A stretch of 64,000 nt of DNA from VRUE01 sp963814915 (GTDB lineage: Bacteria; Actinomycetota; Thermoleophilia; Solirubrobacterales; 70-9). Shown piece by piece: positions 1 through 8,634 of the stretch. The notes beneath the pieces were generated by a model. That model was not told the origin of the DNA, ran no database searches, and worked only from the letters and a program-made list of their open reading frames with translations. Both the position numbers and the translations under genes were made by a program. Location of the stretch: positions 62,001-126,000 of the forward strand of contig CAWFEI010000014.1 of assembly GCA_963814915.1 (NCBI GenBank). The letters run 5' to 3'. The stretch's first letter is position 1. Each line of letters begins with the position of its first letter.

Positions 1-2
1 GG

Positions 3-73
3 CTCGCGGTCGAGATCCGCCTCGCCGATCTCGACGAGGCCCTCTCGCTGGCCGCTATCATCGCCCGCAGCTC

Positions 74-83
<10 letters not shown>
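3..83 (+). CDS. C-terminal end of an unidentified protein, cut by the window start
   Basis: An open frame enters from the left edge and ends at a TAG at 81-83. The 26 visible residues end in ALSLAAIIARSSGD and are rich in Leu, Ala, Asp and Glu, as in an ordinary soluble protein. The spacing is loosely like the end of YCII-type domains, but too little is present to name a family. The stop codon lies inside the tRNA-Ile gene, so the last ten bases of the frame are also the 5' end of the tRNA. It could be chance; upstream sequence would settle it. Confidence 0.4.
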
Positions 84-147
<64 letters not shown>

Positions 148-157
148 CTTGCAGCAG

Positions 158-637
158 ATGCAAATTTACGGGGTCAGCTTCGACATGGTCGGCAAGCAGC
201 CGATCGTCTTGTTGAAGACGGTTGACGGCAATCGGTTCCTGCCGATCTGGATCGGCCACCCCGAGGCGGCGGCGATTCTGATGAAGCTCCAGGGCGCTTC
301 GACCCCGCGCCCGATGACCCACGACCTGCTCTCGGACATGCTCGAGCAGCTAGACGCCAAATGCGAGCGGGTCTCAATCACCGAGCTGCGCGACAACACC
401 TTCTACGCCTCGATCACGGTTTCGATCGACGGTTCGGAGATGGAGATCGACTCGCGCCCCTCCGATGCCCTCGCCCTCGCCGTGCGGGTTTCGGCGCCGA
501 TCTTCGCGGCCGAGGAGGTGATCGAGGAGTCGGCGATCGAGTTCGAGCATGAGGTCGAGGACACCGAGGAGGTCGTCGACAAATTCAAGGACTTCCTCGA
601 CGAGGTGACTCCCGACGACTTCGCCGAAGGGCAGTAG
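158..637 (+). CDS. Bifunctional nuclease family (DUF151) protein
   Basis: This 159-residue protein is a full-length single-domain DUF151/BFN protein. The family signature is clear: an N-terminal strand MQIYGVSFDM, then FLPIWIGHPEAAAI near residues 28-41, PRPMTHDLL near 50-58, and the closing SRPSDALALAVRVSAPIF near 100-117. Some members have been reported to have nuclease activity, but the role in bacteria is poorly known. I chose the ATG at 158 because the family begins there; a TTG at 149 is also in frame but has no better ribosome binding site. The acidic C-terminal tail (about 35 residues) overlaps the 3' end of the convergent ddl gene by 53 bases. Confidence 0.85.
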   Translation: MQIYGVSFDMVGKQPIVLLKTVDGNRFLPIWIGHPEAAAILMKLQGASTPRPMTHDLLSDMLEQLDAKCERVSITELRDNTFYASITVSIDGSEMEIDSRPSDALALAVRVSAPIFAAEEVIEESAIEFEHEVEDTEEVVDKFKDFLDEVTPDDFAEGQ

Positions 638-1562
638 GCGAGGCAGGGAGGGCAAGGGAGAGGATTTTCTCGACCAGCGCTTCGAAGCTCATCCCGGCGG
701 CCTCGGCGGCCTGGGGGAGGAGGCTGGTGTCGGTGAGGCCGGGAATCGCGTTTACCTCAAGCACCTGCGGGCCGCCTTCGCCGAGGATCAGGTCGACCCG
801 GGAGAAGCCCGCGCATCCGAGCGCCTCGTATGCGGCAAGCGCAGCGGCGGTGACCGCGGTGGAGTCAACCTCGCCGAGCTCGGCCGGGCAGACGAACTCG
901 GTGCGGCCGATCTCGTAGCGCGCCTCGAAGTCGTAGCGGTCGCCCTCGCTCGGGACCGCTTCGACCACGGGCAACGGCTCGCCGCCAAGCACGGCGACCG
1001 CCAGCTCGCGCCCCTCGACGAAGCGCTCCAAGAGGACGCGGTCGTCGTAGCTGAAGGCGGAGACGAGCGCCTCGGGCACCTCGAACCAGCCGGCCGCGAA
1101 CTTCACCCCCAGCGCCGACCCTCCGCGACTGGGCTTGATCACCAACGGGAAGCCGAGCCGCTGCTCGAGCTCGCCAAGCGCGTCGGCGGCGCCGAGCTCG
1201 CGGAAGGCGGTCTCGTTGAAGGCGAACCAGTCGGCCGTCGGCACACCGGCGGCGCGCAGCTCGTGCTTGGCGAGGACCTTGTCGGAGCAGCGCGCGCAGG
1301 CGAGCACGCCGGGGCCGGTGAAGGGGACGCCGAGGATCTCGAGCAGCTCCTGCACGGTGCCGTCCTCGCCGCCGAGCCCGTGCAGGGCGACGAAGACGAC
1401 GTCGGGCCGCTCCGCCGCCAGGCGCTTGACCAGGTCGCCGCCGGCGTCGATCGGGACCGCCTCGTGGCCGAGCGCCTGCAGCGCGTCCTCGACCCGCGCG
1501 CCGGAGCGCAGCGATACGCCCCGCTCGAGCGAACGGCCGCCCTTGAGCACGGCGACCCTCAT
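585..1562 (-). CDS. ddl: D-alanine--D-alanine ligase
   Basis: Ligates two D-alanines with ATP in the cytoplasm to supply the peptidoglycan precursor dipeptide. The 325-residue ATP-grasp protein shows GGRSLERGVSLRSG near residue 9, HGLGGEDGTVQELLE near 60-75, the ATP-grasp loop KPSRGGSALGVKF near 143-155, and the metal-binding EVNAIPGLTDTSLLP near 270-285. Length is typical, with a short basic tail (RRSRRESPRRG) in the region that overlaps the convergent DUF151 gene. The ATG overlaps the TGA of the upstream aminotransferase (ATGA), so translation of the two is probably coupled. The Ser in the usual GS-x-S/GMDK region is replaced by CSDK, which is tolerable in the family. Confidence 0.93.
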   Translation of the reverse strand: MRVAVLKGGRSLERGVSLRSGARVEDALQALGHEAVPIDAGGDLVKRLAAERPDVVFVALHGLGGEDGTVQELLEILGVPFTGPGVLACARCSDKVLAKHELRAAGVPTADWFAFNETAFRELGAADALGELEQRLGFPLVIKPSRGGSALGVKFAAGWFEVPEALVSAFSYDDRVLLERFVEGRELAVAVLGGEPLPVVEAVPSEGDRYDFEARYEIGRTEFVCPAELGEVDSTAVTAAALAAYEALGCAGFSRVDLILGEGGPQVLEVNAIPGLTDTSLLPQAAEAAGMSFEALVEKILSLALPASPTALRRSRRESPRRGSP

Positions 1563-3043
1563 GCGGACGACTCCTTTTTACGGAACGGCAATACGGCGCC
1601 CTCATCCGGCCCTGGGGGAATCAGATCGTGACCAGGGCCGGATGAGGGCTTGTTTTTTCCATCACCCGGCACGTCCTCCGCTTCGCGTCCGGGCGTGCCG
1701 GGTTGACCTTGGGGCGTGGGGGGCGAACTCTTGGACCCGGCCTGCGAGTCCTTGACCGGGTGGTCCTCTCCGGTCAGGGTGCCGTACAGGCCTACTTGGT
1801 CGGAGATGACTCTCCCGATTCGGGCGACGCCCTCGCGGATCTCCTCGTCGCCGACGCCTGAGAAGTTGAGCCGCATCGAGCTGCGCCCGCGGCTCTCGTC
1901 GACGTAGGCGGCCTGGCCGGGGACGAAGGCCACGTCCTCGCGCAGCGCCTTCGCCAGCAGGTCGCTGGTGTCGATGTACTCGGGCAGGGTGGCCCAGATG
2001 AAGAGCCCGCCCTGCGGCTCGGTCCAGGTCGCCTGTGCCGGGAAGTGCTCGCGCAGAGCCTCGACCATGGTGTCGCGCCTGCCGCGGTAGATGCCGACGA
2101 GGTCGTCGATGTACTCGCGCCAGCTCCCTTCGGCGAAGTACTCGCGGACGAAGTGCTGGGTCAGGGTCGAGGTGCAGAGGTCGGATGCCTGCTTGCCAAG
2201 CACGATCTTCTCCATCACCGGCGGCGGGGCAACCGCCCAGCCCAGGCGGATGCCGGGCGAGAGGATCTTCGAGAGCGTGCCGACGTAGATGACGAAGTCG
2301 CCGCCGTCGAGCTGGTAGAGCGGCGGCAGCGCCTCGCCGCCGAAGCGCAACAGCCCGTAGGGGTTGTCCTCGACCACAAGCAGCTCGCGGCTGCGCGCCA
2401 GCTCGACCAGCCGCCGCCGACGCTCGATCGACATGGTCACCCCGGCAGGGTTCTGAAAGTTCGGCACCGAGTAGACGAATTTGGGCCGGCGGCCCTCCGC
2501 GTCGAGGCGGGTGAGGACAGCTTCGAGATCCTCGATCCGCATACCGTCCTGGTCGCAGTCGATCTGGATCGTCTCCGCCTGGTAGCTGCAGAAGACCGGC
2601 ACGGCGCCGGGGTAGGTCGGCGCCTCGCAGACGACGACGTCGCCGGGATCGACCAGCGTCTTGCAGATCAGGTCGATCGCCTGCTGACCGCCGGTGGTGA
2701 CGATCACGTCGTCGGGGTCGGGCAGCATTCCCTCGGCGCCCATCACCTCGAGGATGCAGTCGACCGTCTCGGCGAACCCCTCGGTCGGGCCGTATTGCAG
2801 CGCCTCCGCGGTCGACTCCTGGGCGATCCGCGTCATCTGCGCCGCGAAGGTGCCGGCCGGGAAGGTCGACGTGTCGGGCAGGCCACCGGCGAGCGAGATC
2901 ACCTCCGGCCGCGCCGTGACCGCCATCAGGTCGCGCATCGCCGAGGAGCGCATCACTCCGGTGCGCGCCGCGAAGAGGCCGGCGTAGCGCTCCAGATCAC
3001 GCGCGCCGGCGTGGGCGCGCCGCCGGTGGGGCGTCTCTTCCAT
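1559..3043 (-). CDS. PLP-dependent aminotransferase, class I/II (2-aminoadipate aminotransferase-like), with a repeat-built C-terminal tail
   Basis: Fold type I aminotransferase of 494 residues. The core shows TTGGQQAIDL near 116-125, EAPTYPG near 140-146, PNFQNPAG at 194-201, EDNPYG at 225-230 (PLP-ring Asp226, Tyr229) and the Schiff-base Lys259 in GTLSKILSPG. It resembles LysN/AroH-like 2-aminoadipate or aromatic aminotransferases without the GntR domain; the substrate cannot be told from sequence. The ATG at 3043 leaves 22 bases to the divergent membrane gene. The fold should end near residue 420; residues 420-494 are Pro/Gly/Ser rich and are encoded by two long inverted repeats, so the tail looks acquired. 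The stop overlaps the ddl start. Confidence 0.85.
   Translation of the reverse strand: MEETPHRRRAHAGARDLERYAGLFAARTGVMRSSAMRDLMAVTARPEVISLAGGLPDTSTFPAGTFAAQMTRIAQESTAEALQYGPTEGFAETVDCILEVMGAEGMLPDPDDVIVTTGGQQAIDLICKTLVDPGDVVVCEAPTYPGAVPVFCSYQAETIQIDCDQDGMRIEDLEAVLTRLDAEGRRPKFVYSVPNFQNPAGVTMSIERRRRLVELARSRELLVVEDNPYGLLRFGGEALPPLYQLDGGDFVIYVGTLSKILSPGIRLGWAVAPPPVMEKIVLGKQASDLCTSTLTQHFVREYFAEGSWREYIDDLVGIYRGRRDTMVEALREHFPAQATWTEPQGGLFIWATLPEYIDTSDLLAKALREDVAFVPGQAAYVDESRGRSSMRLNFSGVGDEEIREGVARIGRVISDQVGLYGTLTGEDHPVKDSQAGSKSSPPTPQGQPGTPGREAEDVPGDGKNKPSSGPGHDLIPPGPDEGAVLPFRKKESSA
1598..1649. repeat. Perfect 18-bp inverted repeat inside the aminotransferase tail, followed by a T run
   Basis: Arms GCCCTCATCCGGCCCTGG (1598-1615) and its exact complement (1632-1649) flank a 16-base loop. 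On the plus strand the right arm is followed by a TTGTTTTTT run, which is the shape of an intrinsic terminator for plus-strand RNA. On the minus strand the same bases encode residues about 465-482 of the aminotransferase. It may stop antisense transcription coming from the left, or be an inserted palindromic element. Confidence 0.85.
1664..1703. repeat. Second inverted repeat inside the aminotransferase tail
   Basis: Arms ACCCGGCACG (1664-1673) and CGTGCCGGGT (1694-1703) are perfect and flank a 20-base loop that itself contains CGCTTCGCG. It lies 14 bases from the 18-bp repeat and encodes residues about 447-460 of the aminotransferase. Confidence 0.7.
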
Positions 3044-3065
3044 CCATGGAGTGTAGGTTTTCGAC

Positions 3066-3500
3066 GTGAGCTTTCTCGAAGGAGCCGGGCTCGAGCTCGG
3101 CATCGGCATCGCGATCGGCATGCTCGCCGGCACCACCGGCACGCGTGGCTCGGCACGCGGCCGGATGACCATTCTCGCCGCGGTGATCGGCCTCGCGGTC
3201 GGCTTCCTGATCGCCGGCGCCGCCGACCTGGGCATCTTCGTCGGGGCGGTCTTCTGTGCGCTTGGGGCTGTGCTCGGGTGCCTCGTGATCAGCGACGTCG
3301 TCAGTGGCGCCAGCCGCCGCGAGGGCGGTGGGTCGGGGGCGCTCGGCTTCATCGTCTCGCTGGCGGCGCTGATCGTGGTCGCCGCGGCGCTGCTGCTGCC
3401 GGTCCTGACTCTGCTCGCGATCGTCGCCCTCGTCTGGCTCGGCGCCGCGCGGCACCGCCGCGCCCAGCGCAAGCACGCCGGGCTGCGCGTGCTGCGTTAG
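3066..3500 (+). CDS. Small membrane protein of unknown function
   Basis: The 144-residue product has at least three hydrophobic helices: about residues 10-22, a long Ala/Gly/Val-rich stretch at 36-80, and a strongly hydrophobic segment at 92-125. It ends in a basic tail (RHRRAQRKHAGLRVLR) expected to be cytoplasmic. No family is recognised. The GTG start is 22 bases from the divergent aminotransferase start, so a shared promoter region is likely. Its stop overlaps the GTG of the following phosphatase-family gene by one base, which argues that both are translated from one message. Confidence 0.7.
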   Translation: MSFLEGAGLELGIGIAIGMLAGTTGTRGSARGRMTILAAVIGLAVGFLIAGAADLGIFVGAVFCALGAVLGCLVISDVVSGASRREGGGSGALGFIVSLAALIVVAAALLLPVLTLLAIVALVWLGAARHRRAQRKHAGLRVLR

Positions 3501-4954
3501 TGAAGCTGGTCCTGACCTACGTCGACTCGCTGCGTACCGACATGCTCGAACGGGCGGTGGGCGAGGGGCGCGCGCCGACCTTCGGCGCCCTGATCGAGCG
3601 CGGAGTGCTGATTCCCGATTGCGTCTCCAGCTTTCCATCGGTGACCCCGGTCGCCTGCGCGGAGATGGTCACCGGCGTCGCCGGCGATCGCCACTGGATC
3701 AGCGGCATGAACTGGTACCACCGGTTGGAGCGGCGCTATGTCGAGTACGGCTCCTCGCTCGAGGCGACCCGCGCCGTCGGGGTCTTTCGCGCCCTCTACG
3801 ACCTCGTCTACAACATGAACCTCGCCCACCTCAACCCCGAGGCCAAGACTCTGTTCGAGCGCCTCGACGACGCCGGAGTGCGGACCGCCTGCACGCCCTT
3901 CCTGATCTACCGTGGCCGCCATCGCCACCAGGTCTCGCTCGACGGCCTGCTGCGCCGCGCGGTCGAGACGACGCGGCTGAAGTTCCGCCACCACACCTGG
4001 GGCCCGGCCGAGCTCTTCTACGGCGACCTCTACGCGAGCAGCGAGGTGCCCTGCAAGTCGACCTCGATCCCCGGCAACCGCGACGGCTACTCGGCCTGCT
4101 GCGCGGTCGAGCTGGAGCAGCGCGACGACTACGACTTCCTGCTCTTCTCACTGCCCGACAACGACAACTACTCGCACCGCTTCGGTCCCGAGGAGAGCGT
4201 CGAGTCGATCGCCAAGGCAGACCACTGCTTCGCCAAGCTCGTCGACGCGGCGGGCGGGCTCGACGCCTTCCTCGACGAGCACGCCGTGATCCTGCTCGCC
4301 GACCACGCCCAGACGCCGGTCACCCGCGGCCTGCCGCTGGCCGACGTGCTCGGCCGAGACTGGAACGTGCTCGCGCCCTCCGACGACAGGCCCGAGCTGG
4401 CCCAGCTCGCGGTCAGCCCGACCGGCCGCGCCGCCCACGTGTACGTCCTGCCGGGCGAGGGGGGGAGGGCCGACCCCGACGCGGTCGCGCGGCGCCTGGG
4501 GGAGACGGAAGGGATCGACCTGGTCTGCCATCGCGACGGCGACGCGGCGGTGGTCGAGCGTGGCGGCGAGCGCCTGCGCTTCGCCCCCGGCGGCCCGGTC
4601 GCCGACCGGCGCGGCGAGCGCTGGCGGCTCGAGGGCGACCCCGCGGTGCTCGCCGCCTCGGTCGAGGGCGGCGTATTTCGCAGCGACGAGTATCCGGCCG
4701 CCCTCGCCCGTGTCTTCGCCGCGGTGAGCTCGCCGCAGGCGGGCGACTTCGTCGTCTCCCTGGAGCACGGCTACGAGGCGGTCGACTGGGGCGGGGTCAG
4801 CCATGCCGGCGGCGGCAGCCACGGCTCGCTACTGGCGGGCGACTCGCTCGGGCCGCTGCTCTTCGTCGGCTGCGGCCCCGCCGACGCCGCTGAGCGCGAG
4901 CAGTGGGCGCTGCGCGACGTGGCGCCGGTCGTGCTCGAGCACTTCGGGCTATGA
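3500..4954 (+). CDS. Alkaline phosphatase superfamily protein (nucleotide pyrophosphatase/phosphodiesterase type)
   Basis: A 484-residue hydrolase of the AP superfamily, which cleaves phosphomono- or diesters using two metal ions. Expected ligands are visible: Asp9 in YVDSLRTD, the nucleophile region FPSVTPVACAEMVTG near residues 37-51, DNDNYSHRFG near 219-228 and LLADHAQTPV near 266-275, with a late His in GGGSHGSLL near 440. There is no signal peptide, so it probably acts in the cytoplasm or at the membrane face. The GTG start overlaps the preceding stop by one base and the stop overlaps the next ATG (ATGA). Its glycosyltransferase neighbour suggests a phospho-sugar or lipid substrate, but this is inference. 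Confidence 0.8.
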   Translation: MKLVLTYVDSLRTDMLERAVGEGRAPTFGALIERGVLIPDCVSSFPSVTPVACAEMVTGVAGDRHWISGMNWYHRLERRYVEYGSSLEATRAVGVFRALYDLVYNMNLAHLNPEAKTLFERLDDAGVRTACTPFLIYRGRHRHQVSLDGLLRRAVETTRLKFRHHTWGPAELFYGDLYASSEVPCKSTSIPGNRDGYSACCAVELEQRDDYDFLLFSLPDNDNYSHRFGPEESVESIAKADHCFAKLVDAAGGLDAFLDEHAVILLADHAQTPVTRGLPLADVLGRDWNVLAPSDDRPELAQLAVSPTGRAAHVYVLPGEGGRADPDAVARRLGETEGIDLVCHRDGDAAVVERGGERLRFAPGGPVADRRGERWRLEGDPAVLAASVEGGVFRSDEYPAALARVFAAVSSPQAGDFVVSLEHGYEAVDWGGVSHAGGGSHGSLLAGDSLGPLLFVGCGPADAAEREQWALRDVAPVVLEHFGL

Positions 4955-6510
4955 GGCGAGCGCTGGCGGCGGCGCTCCTCCTGCTCGCGCTGCTCCCGCC
5001 CGCCGCCCGCGCCGCCGAGATCGGCGAGCCGCAAGCGGTTCTCAGCGCCGACCGCGACGCAAAGGTCGTCCACGAGCGTCAGCTCAACGGCCGACTGACA
5101 CACAGCGCCTCGATGGTCGACGGCAAGTGGGAGGTGGCCTACTTCGCCGGGGGCGAGGAGGTCGCCCTGGCGATCGTCGATCCCCACAGCGGCGAGGTCG
5201 TCGAGTCCTGGACGGGCTACCAGGTCCTGTGGAAGATGGCCCGGGGCTACTCGGGCTCCTTCGGCCACAGGCTCAACGCGCCCTACGTATTCCTGCCGCT
5301 CTGCGCGCTCTTCCTCGTCGGGCTGCTCGACTGGCGGCGCCCCTGGCGCGTGGCGACATTGGACCTGCTCGTCCTGCTCGGCTTCGGCGTCTCCCACTAC
5401 TTCTTCAATCGCGGTGAGATCGGCGTCTCGGTCCCCTTGCAGTACCCGGTCCTGCTCTACCTGCTGGCGCGGGCTCTCTGGATCGGGATGCGCGGGCGCG
5501 GCGCGGGCATCCGCCCGGCCTGGCCCGCCGCCTGGCTGTTGATCGCGGCACTCTTCCTGATGGGCGTCCGGGTCGGGCTCAACGTCGCCGACTCGGGCGC
5601 GATCGACGTCGGCTACGCGAGCGTCGTCGGAGCCGACCGGATCTCGCACGGCGAGCCGCTATACGGCAACTTCCCATCCGACGTCTCCCAGGGCGACACC
5701 TACGGGCCCGCCAACTATCTCGCCTACGTTCCCTTCGAGGCGATCTGGCCGTGGGGCGGCAGCTGGGACGACCTGCCGGCGGCTCACGGCGCGGCGGTCG
5801 GCTTCGATCTGCTCGCCTTCGCGCTGTTGATCTGGCTCGGCCTTCGCATCCGGCCCGGCCCGGCGGGTCGCAAGCTCGCCGCAACCCTCGCCTTCGGCTG
5901 GGCGGCCTATCCGTACACCGCCTACGCCCTGGAGTCGAACTCCAACGACACGCTGGTCGCGGCGCTGCTCGTCGCCGTGTTGCTCGCTCTGGCCCGTCCC
6001 GCGGCCCGCGGCGCCCTAGCCGCGCTCGCGACCCTGACCAAGTTCGCACCGTTGCTGCTTCTGCCGATGCTGGCCACCCACCGCGCCCGGCCTAGAACGG
6101 TCATTGTCTTTGCGACGGCCTTTCTGGCAACGGCGTCCCTCCTGCTCGTCTGGCCCGCGCTCGACCCGGGCCTCCACACCGTCTACGAGAGAACGATCGC
6201 CTACCAGGCCGACCGCGCCTCGCCGTTCAGCCTCTGGGGTCAGGTGAGTGGGCTGGAGCCGCTGCGGATCGGCCTCCTGTCCGCCACCGGCCTGATGGCA
6301 CTGGCGTTCGCCATTTGGCCCCGCCGCAAGTCGTTGGTCCAGGTAGCCGCCCTGGGCGCCGCCCTGCTCATCGCCCTGCAGCTAACCGCCCAGCACTGGT
6401 TCTACCTCTACATCGTCTGGTTCTACCCACTGCTCCTCGTAGCGTTGATGTCGACCAAGGAGGACGAGCTGTCCCCCGCCGCTACGCACCAAGAGGAGCG
6501 GGCACCATGA
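4951..6510 (+). CDS. Polytopic membrane glycosyltransferase-like protein
   Basis: The 519-residue protein starts with a cleavable-looking signal peptide (Leu/Ala-rich, ending ARAAEIG near residue 22), followed by a soluble domain of about 85 residues with a PepSY-like feel (VDGKWEVAYFAGGEEVALAIVD), then about ten transmembrane helices. The region VGADRISHGEPLYG, followed by YGPANYLAYVPFE, is like the extracytoplasmic loop of GT-C (GT39/GT87-type) mannosyl- or arabinosyltransferases that use polyprenyl-phosphate sugars. A specific substrate cannot be given. It is translationally coupled to the phosphatase-family gene. Its last 29 bases overlap the convergent ymdB-like gene. Confidence 0.72.
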   Translation: MRRALAAALLLLALLPPAARAAEIGEPQAVLSADRDAKVVHERQLNGRLTHSASMVDGKWEVAYFAGGEEVALAIVDPHSGEVVESWTGYQVLWKMARGYSGSFGHRLNAPYVFLPLCALFLVGLLDWRRPWRVATLDLLVLLGFGVSHYFFNRGEIGVSVPLQYPVLLYLLARALWIGMRGRGAGIRPAWPAAWLLIAALFLMGVRVGLNVADSGAIDVGYASVVGADRISHGEPLYGNFPSDVSQGDTYGPANYLAYVPFEAIWPWGGSWDDLPAAHGAAVGFDLLAFALLIWLGLRIRPGPAGRKLAATLAFGWAAYPYTAYALESNSNDTLVAALLVAVLLALARPAARGALAALATLTKFAPLLLLPMLATHRARPRTVIVFATAFLATASLLLVWPALDPGLHTVYERTIAYQADRASPFSLWGQVSGLEPLRIGLLSATGLMALAFAIWPRRKSLVQVAALGAALLIALQLTAQHWFYLYIVWFYPLLLVALMSTKEDELSPAATHQEERAP

Positions 6511-7261
6511 TCGACTCGATCGAGTCGGCCAGTCCCCGCTCGTTGACCTCGACCGCGGCGCCCATCACCCAGACGTCCTCCTCCGCGGTCTCGAACCTGA
6601 CCGGCATCTGCGTGGTCATCCCCTCCAGCACCTGAGCCGGCTTGACCCCGAGCACACTGGTGCGCGACCCGGTCATGCCGACGTCGGAGATGTGCGCGGT
6701 GCCGCCGGGAAGGACGCGCGCGTCGGCGGTCGGGACGTGGGTGTGGGTGCCGAAGACGGCGGCGACCCGGCCGTCGAGATGCCACCCGATCGCGACCTTC
6801 TCGCTGCTCACTTCGGCATGGAAGTCGACGACCGCGCAGTCGACGTCGATTCGCTCGAGGATCGCGTCGACCTCGTGGAACGGCAGTCGCGCGACCCGCA
6901 GGCCGATCGCGCCGCTGAGGTTGATCACCCCGACCCGCATTCCGCCGGCCTCGACCACGAGGTGGCCCTTGCCGGGATTGGCGTGCGGGTAGTTGGCCGG
7001 GCGGATCACGCGCTCGGCACCGTCGAGGAACTCGTATGCCTCGCGGTGGCGGTAGACGTGGTTGCCGGTCGTGATCACGTCGCAGCCGGATGCGAACAGG
7101 TCCTTCGCGGTCTTCTCGGTGATCCCCATTCCCCCGGCGGAGTTCTCGCCGTTGACGACAACCAGGTCGGGCGCGTGGCGCTCGCGAAGCAGCGGCATCG
7201 TCGCCTCGAGCCCGCGGCGACCCGGCTTGCCGACCACGTCGCCGATAAAGAGGACCTTCAT
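6482..7261 (-). CDS. YmdB-family metallophosphoesterase
   Basis: TIGR00282/YmdB family, 259 residues and full length. Family work on Bacillus YmdB shows 2',3'-cyclic-nucleotide phosphodiesterase activity with effects on RNA and biofilm regulation. The binuclear metal site is visible: GDVVGKPGR at 7-15, NGENSAGGMG near 38-47, TGNHVYRH near 66-73, the DFHAE segment near 146-150 and GTHTHVPTAD near 170-179. The ATG at 7261 gives MKVLFIGD, the family N-terminus. It overlaps the convergent glycosyltransferase gene by 29 bases. In many Gram-positives it sits beside rny; here it does not. Confidence 0.92.
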   Translation of the reverse strand: MKVLFIGDVVGKPGRRGLEATMPLLRERHAPDLVVVNGENSAGGMGITEKTAKDLFASGCDVITTGNHVYRHREAYEFLDGAERVIRPANYPHANPGKGHLVVEAGGMRVGVINLSGAIGLRVARLPFHEVDAILERIDVDCAVVDFHAEVSSEKVAIGWHLDGRVAAVFGTHTHVPTADARVLPGGTAHISDVGMTGSRTSVLGVKPAQVLEGMTTQMPVRFETAEEDVWVMGAAVEVNERGLADSIESIMVPAPLGA

Positions 7262-7284
7262 GCGGTGACCCTACCCCGAGATCG

Positions 7285-8634
7285 CTACACGGAGCCGAAG
7301 CGACGCAGGGCGAAGCGGGCGAGGGCGGCGTAGGCGGCGATCAGGATCCCCAGGTGCAGGAGCGGCGCGCCGATCCCCGGGCCCGCCGGGTCGAGCGCGG
7401 CGGTCATCGCCTGCAGGGCGGGCTTGAACGGGAAGGCGGCGGTGAGCAAGCGGATCCCGTCGTAGAGCCCCGAGCCGACCGCGCCTGAGGGAACGAGCGA
7501 GAGCAGAGCGACCGGCAGGGAGACCATGAAGGCGAGCAGCGAGACCGAGCGGACGTCCCGCGCGGCCGCCCCGAGCGCCGCCCCGGCCGCCCCGAGCGCC
7601 GCGGCCCCGGCCAGGATCGCGGCCAGCCAGAGGCCGAACCGCCCCCACTCGAGGCTGACGAACAGCTGGACCCCGGCGAGCATCAGGAGGGTGACCCCGA
7701 GGCCGACCATGACCCCGAGGCCGACCTTCTCGACGATCAGCGCGGTGCGCGAGACGAGCCCGGCGCCGAGCCTGGCGAACGTGTTCTCCTCGCGCTCGAG
7801 CGCGAGCGACCCGGCGACGAGGAGCAGGGTGACGAAGGTCAGCGTCAGCGTCGCGGCGACGGCGACGGCGAAGACGTCCAGCGGCGGCGTCGGCGCGCTG
7901 ACCGTCCGCTTGTCGACGGCGATCGGCTGAGCCAGGCGGTCGATCAGCGGCGCCGCCACGTCGAGGTTGTCGCGGGCGAGGGTGGCGAAGCGGATCACCC
8001 GGTCGAGCTCGGCGCGCTGGGCTTCCGGAACGTCCGGTCGCAGCGACTGCAGAATCGACGCAACCGCGCGCAGGCCGAGGATTTCGATCGATTGGCCGAG
8101 CACGTCGAAGTCGCCGCCGTCGACGACCAGGTTGAGGTACCGGCCGCCTTCCTTGGCGATCTGGCGGGCGATGAAGAGGTTTGCCTGAGCGAGCAGCGCC
8201 GTGATCCGGTCGTCGACCACGCGTGCCTTGAGTGGGTCCTCCTCGTTGACGATCACCTCGACTTCGGGCGTTTCGGGGTTAAGCGTGGAGAGCGAGTTGA
8301 GCCGGTCGATCAGGTCGGCGGGCAGCACCAGCGCGGCCAGCACCTCGCCTTCGCGCACCTTCTCTTCCGCCGCCGCGCGGCTGCCGACGTCGACGCACTC
8401 GACCTGACGGCAGATCCGCTCGTCCACCCCGACCGCGGGCAGCTTGCCGTTGCCGCCGGCGATCCGCGCCCCGGCGGGGATCTCGTTGAGGAAGGCGACG
8501 CGGGGCTTGCTCGGTTCGCGCGAGATCGCGAACCCGATCAGGAGCGCGATCAGCACCGGGTAGGCGATCAGCAGCACAGCCTGCAGCGGCGAGCGCCGCA
8601 AAATCTGCAGGTCCTTGAACAACAGCCAGCGCAT
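7285..8634 (-). CDS. ABC-2 type transporter permease
   Basis: The 449-residue permease of an exporter has an N-terminal helix (LQAVLLIAYPVLIALLIGFAI, residues 16-36), a large extracytoplasmic domain of about 190 residues, and five further hydrophobic helices from about residue 225 to the end. This layout is typical of YhfG/NatB-like and drug or lipid ABC-2 exporters. It starts at ATG 8634, overlapping the stop of the ATPase gene by one base (TGATG), so the two subunits are made together. The ORF could be extended upstream, but that stretch is out-of-frame shadow of the ATPase. Substrate unknown. Confidence 0.85.
   Translation of the reverse strand: MRWLLFKDLQILRRSPLQAVLLIAYPVLIALLIGFAISREPSKPRVAFLNEIPAGARIAGGNGKLPAVGVDERICRQVECVDVGSRAAAEEKVREGEVLAALVLPADLIDRLNSLSTLNPETPEVEVIVNEEDPLKARVVDDRITALLAQANLFIARQIAKEGGRYLNLVVDGGDFDVLGQSIEILGLRAVASILQSLRPDVPEAQRAELDRVIRFATLARDNLDVAAPLIDRLAQPIAVDKRTVSAPTPPLDVFAVAVAATLTLTFVTLLLVAGSLALEREENTFARLGAGLVSRTALIVEKVGLGVMVGLGVTLLMLAGVQLFVSLEWGRFGLWLAAILAGAAALGAAGAALGAAARDVRSVSLLAFMVSLPVALLSLVPSGAVGSGLYDGIRLLTAAFPFKPALQAMTAALDPAGPGIGAPLLHLGILIAAYAALARFALRRFGSV

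Noticed and set aside
3043..3472. N-terminal extension of the aminotransferase to 637 residues
   Set aside because: The extra residues are antisense to the small membrane protein gene and look like shadow sequence; the ATG at 3043 fits the family.
2045..4954. 969-residue plus-strand open frame
   Set aside because: Only the part from GTG 3500 is the phosphatase-family gene. The first half is antisense to the aminotransferase and has the Arg/Asp/Leu-rich composition typical of shadow frames in high-GC DNA.
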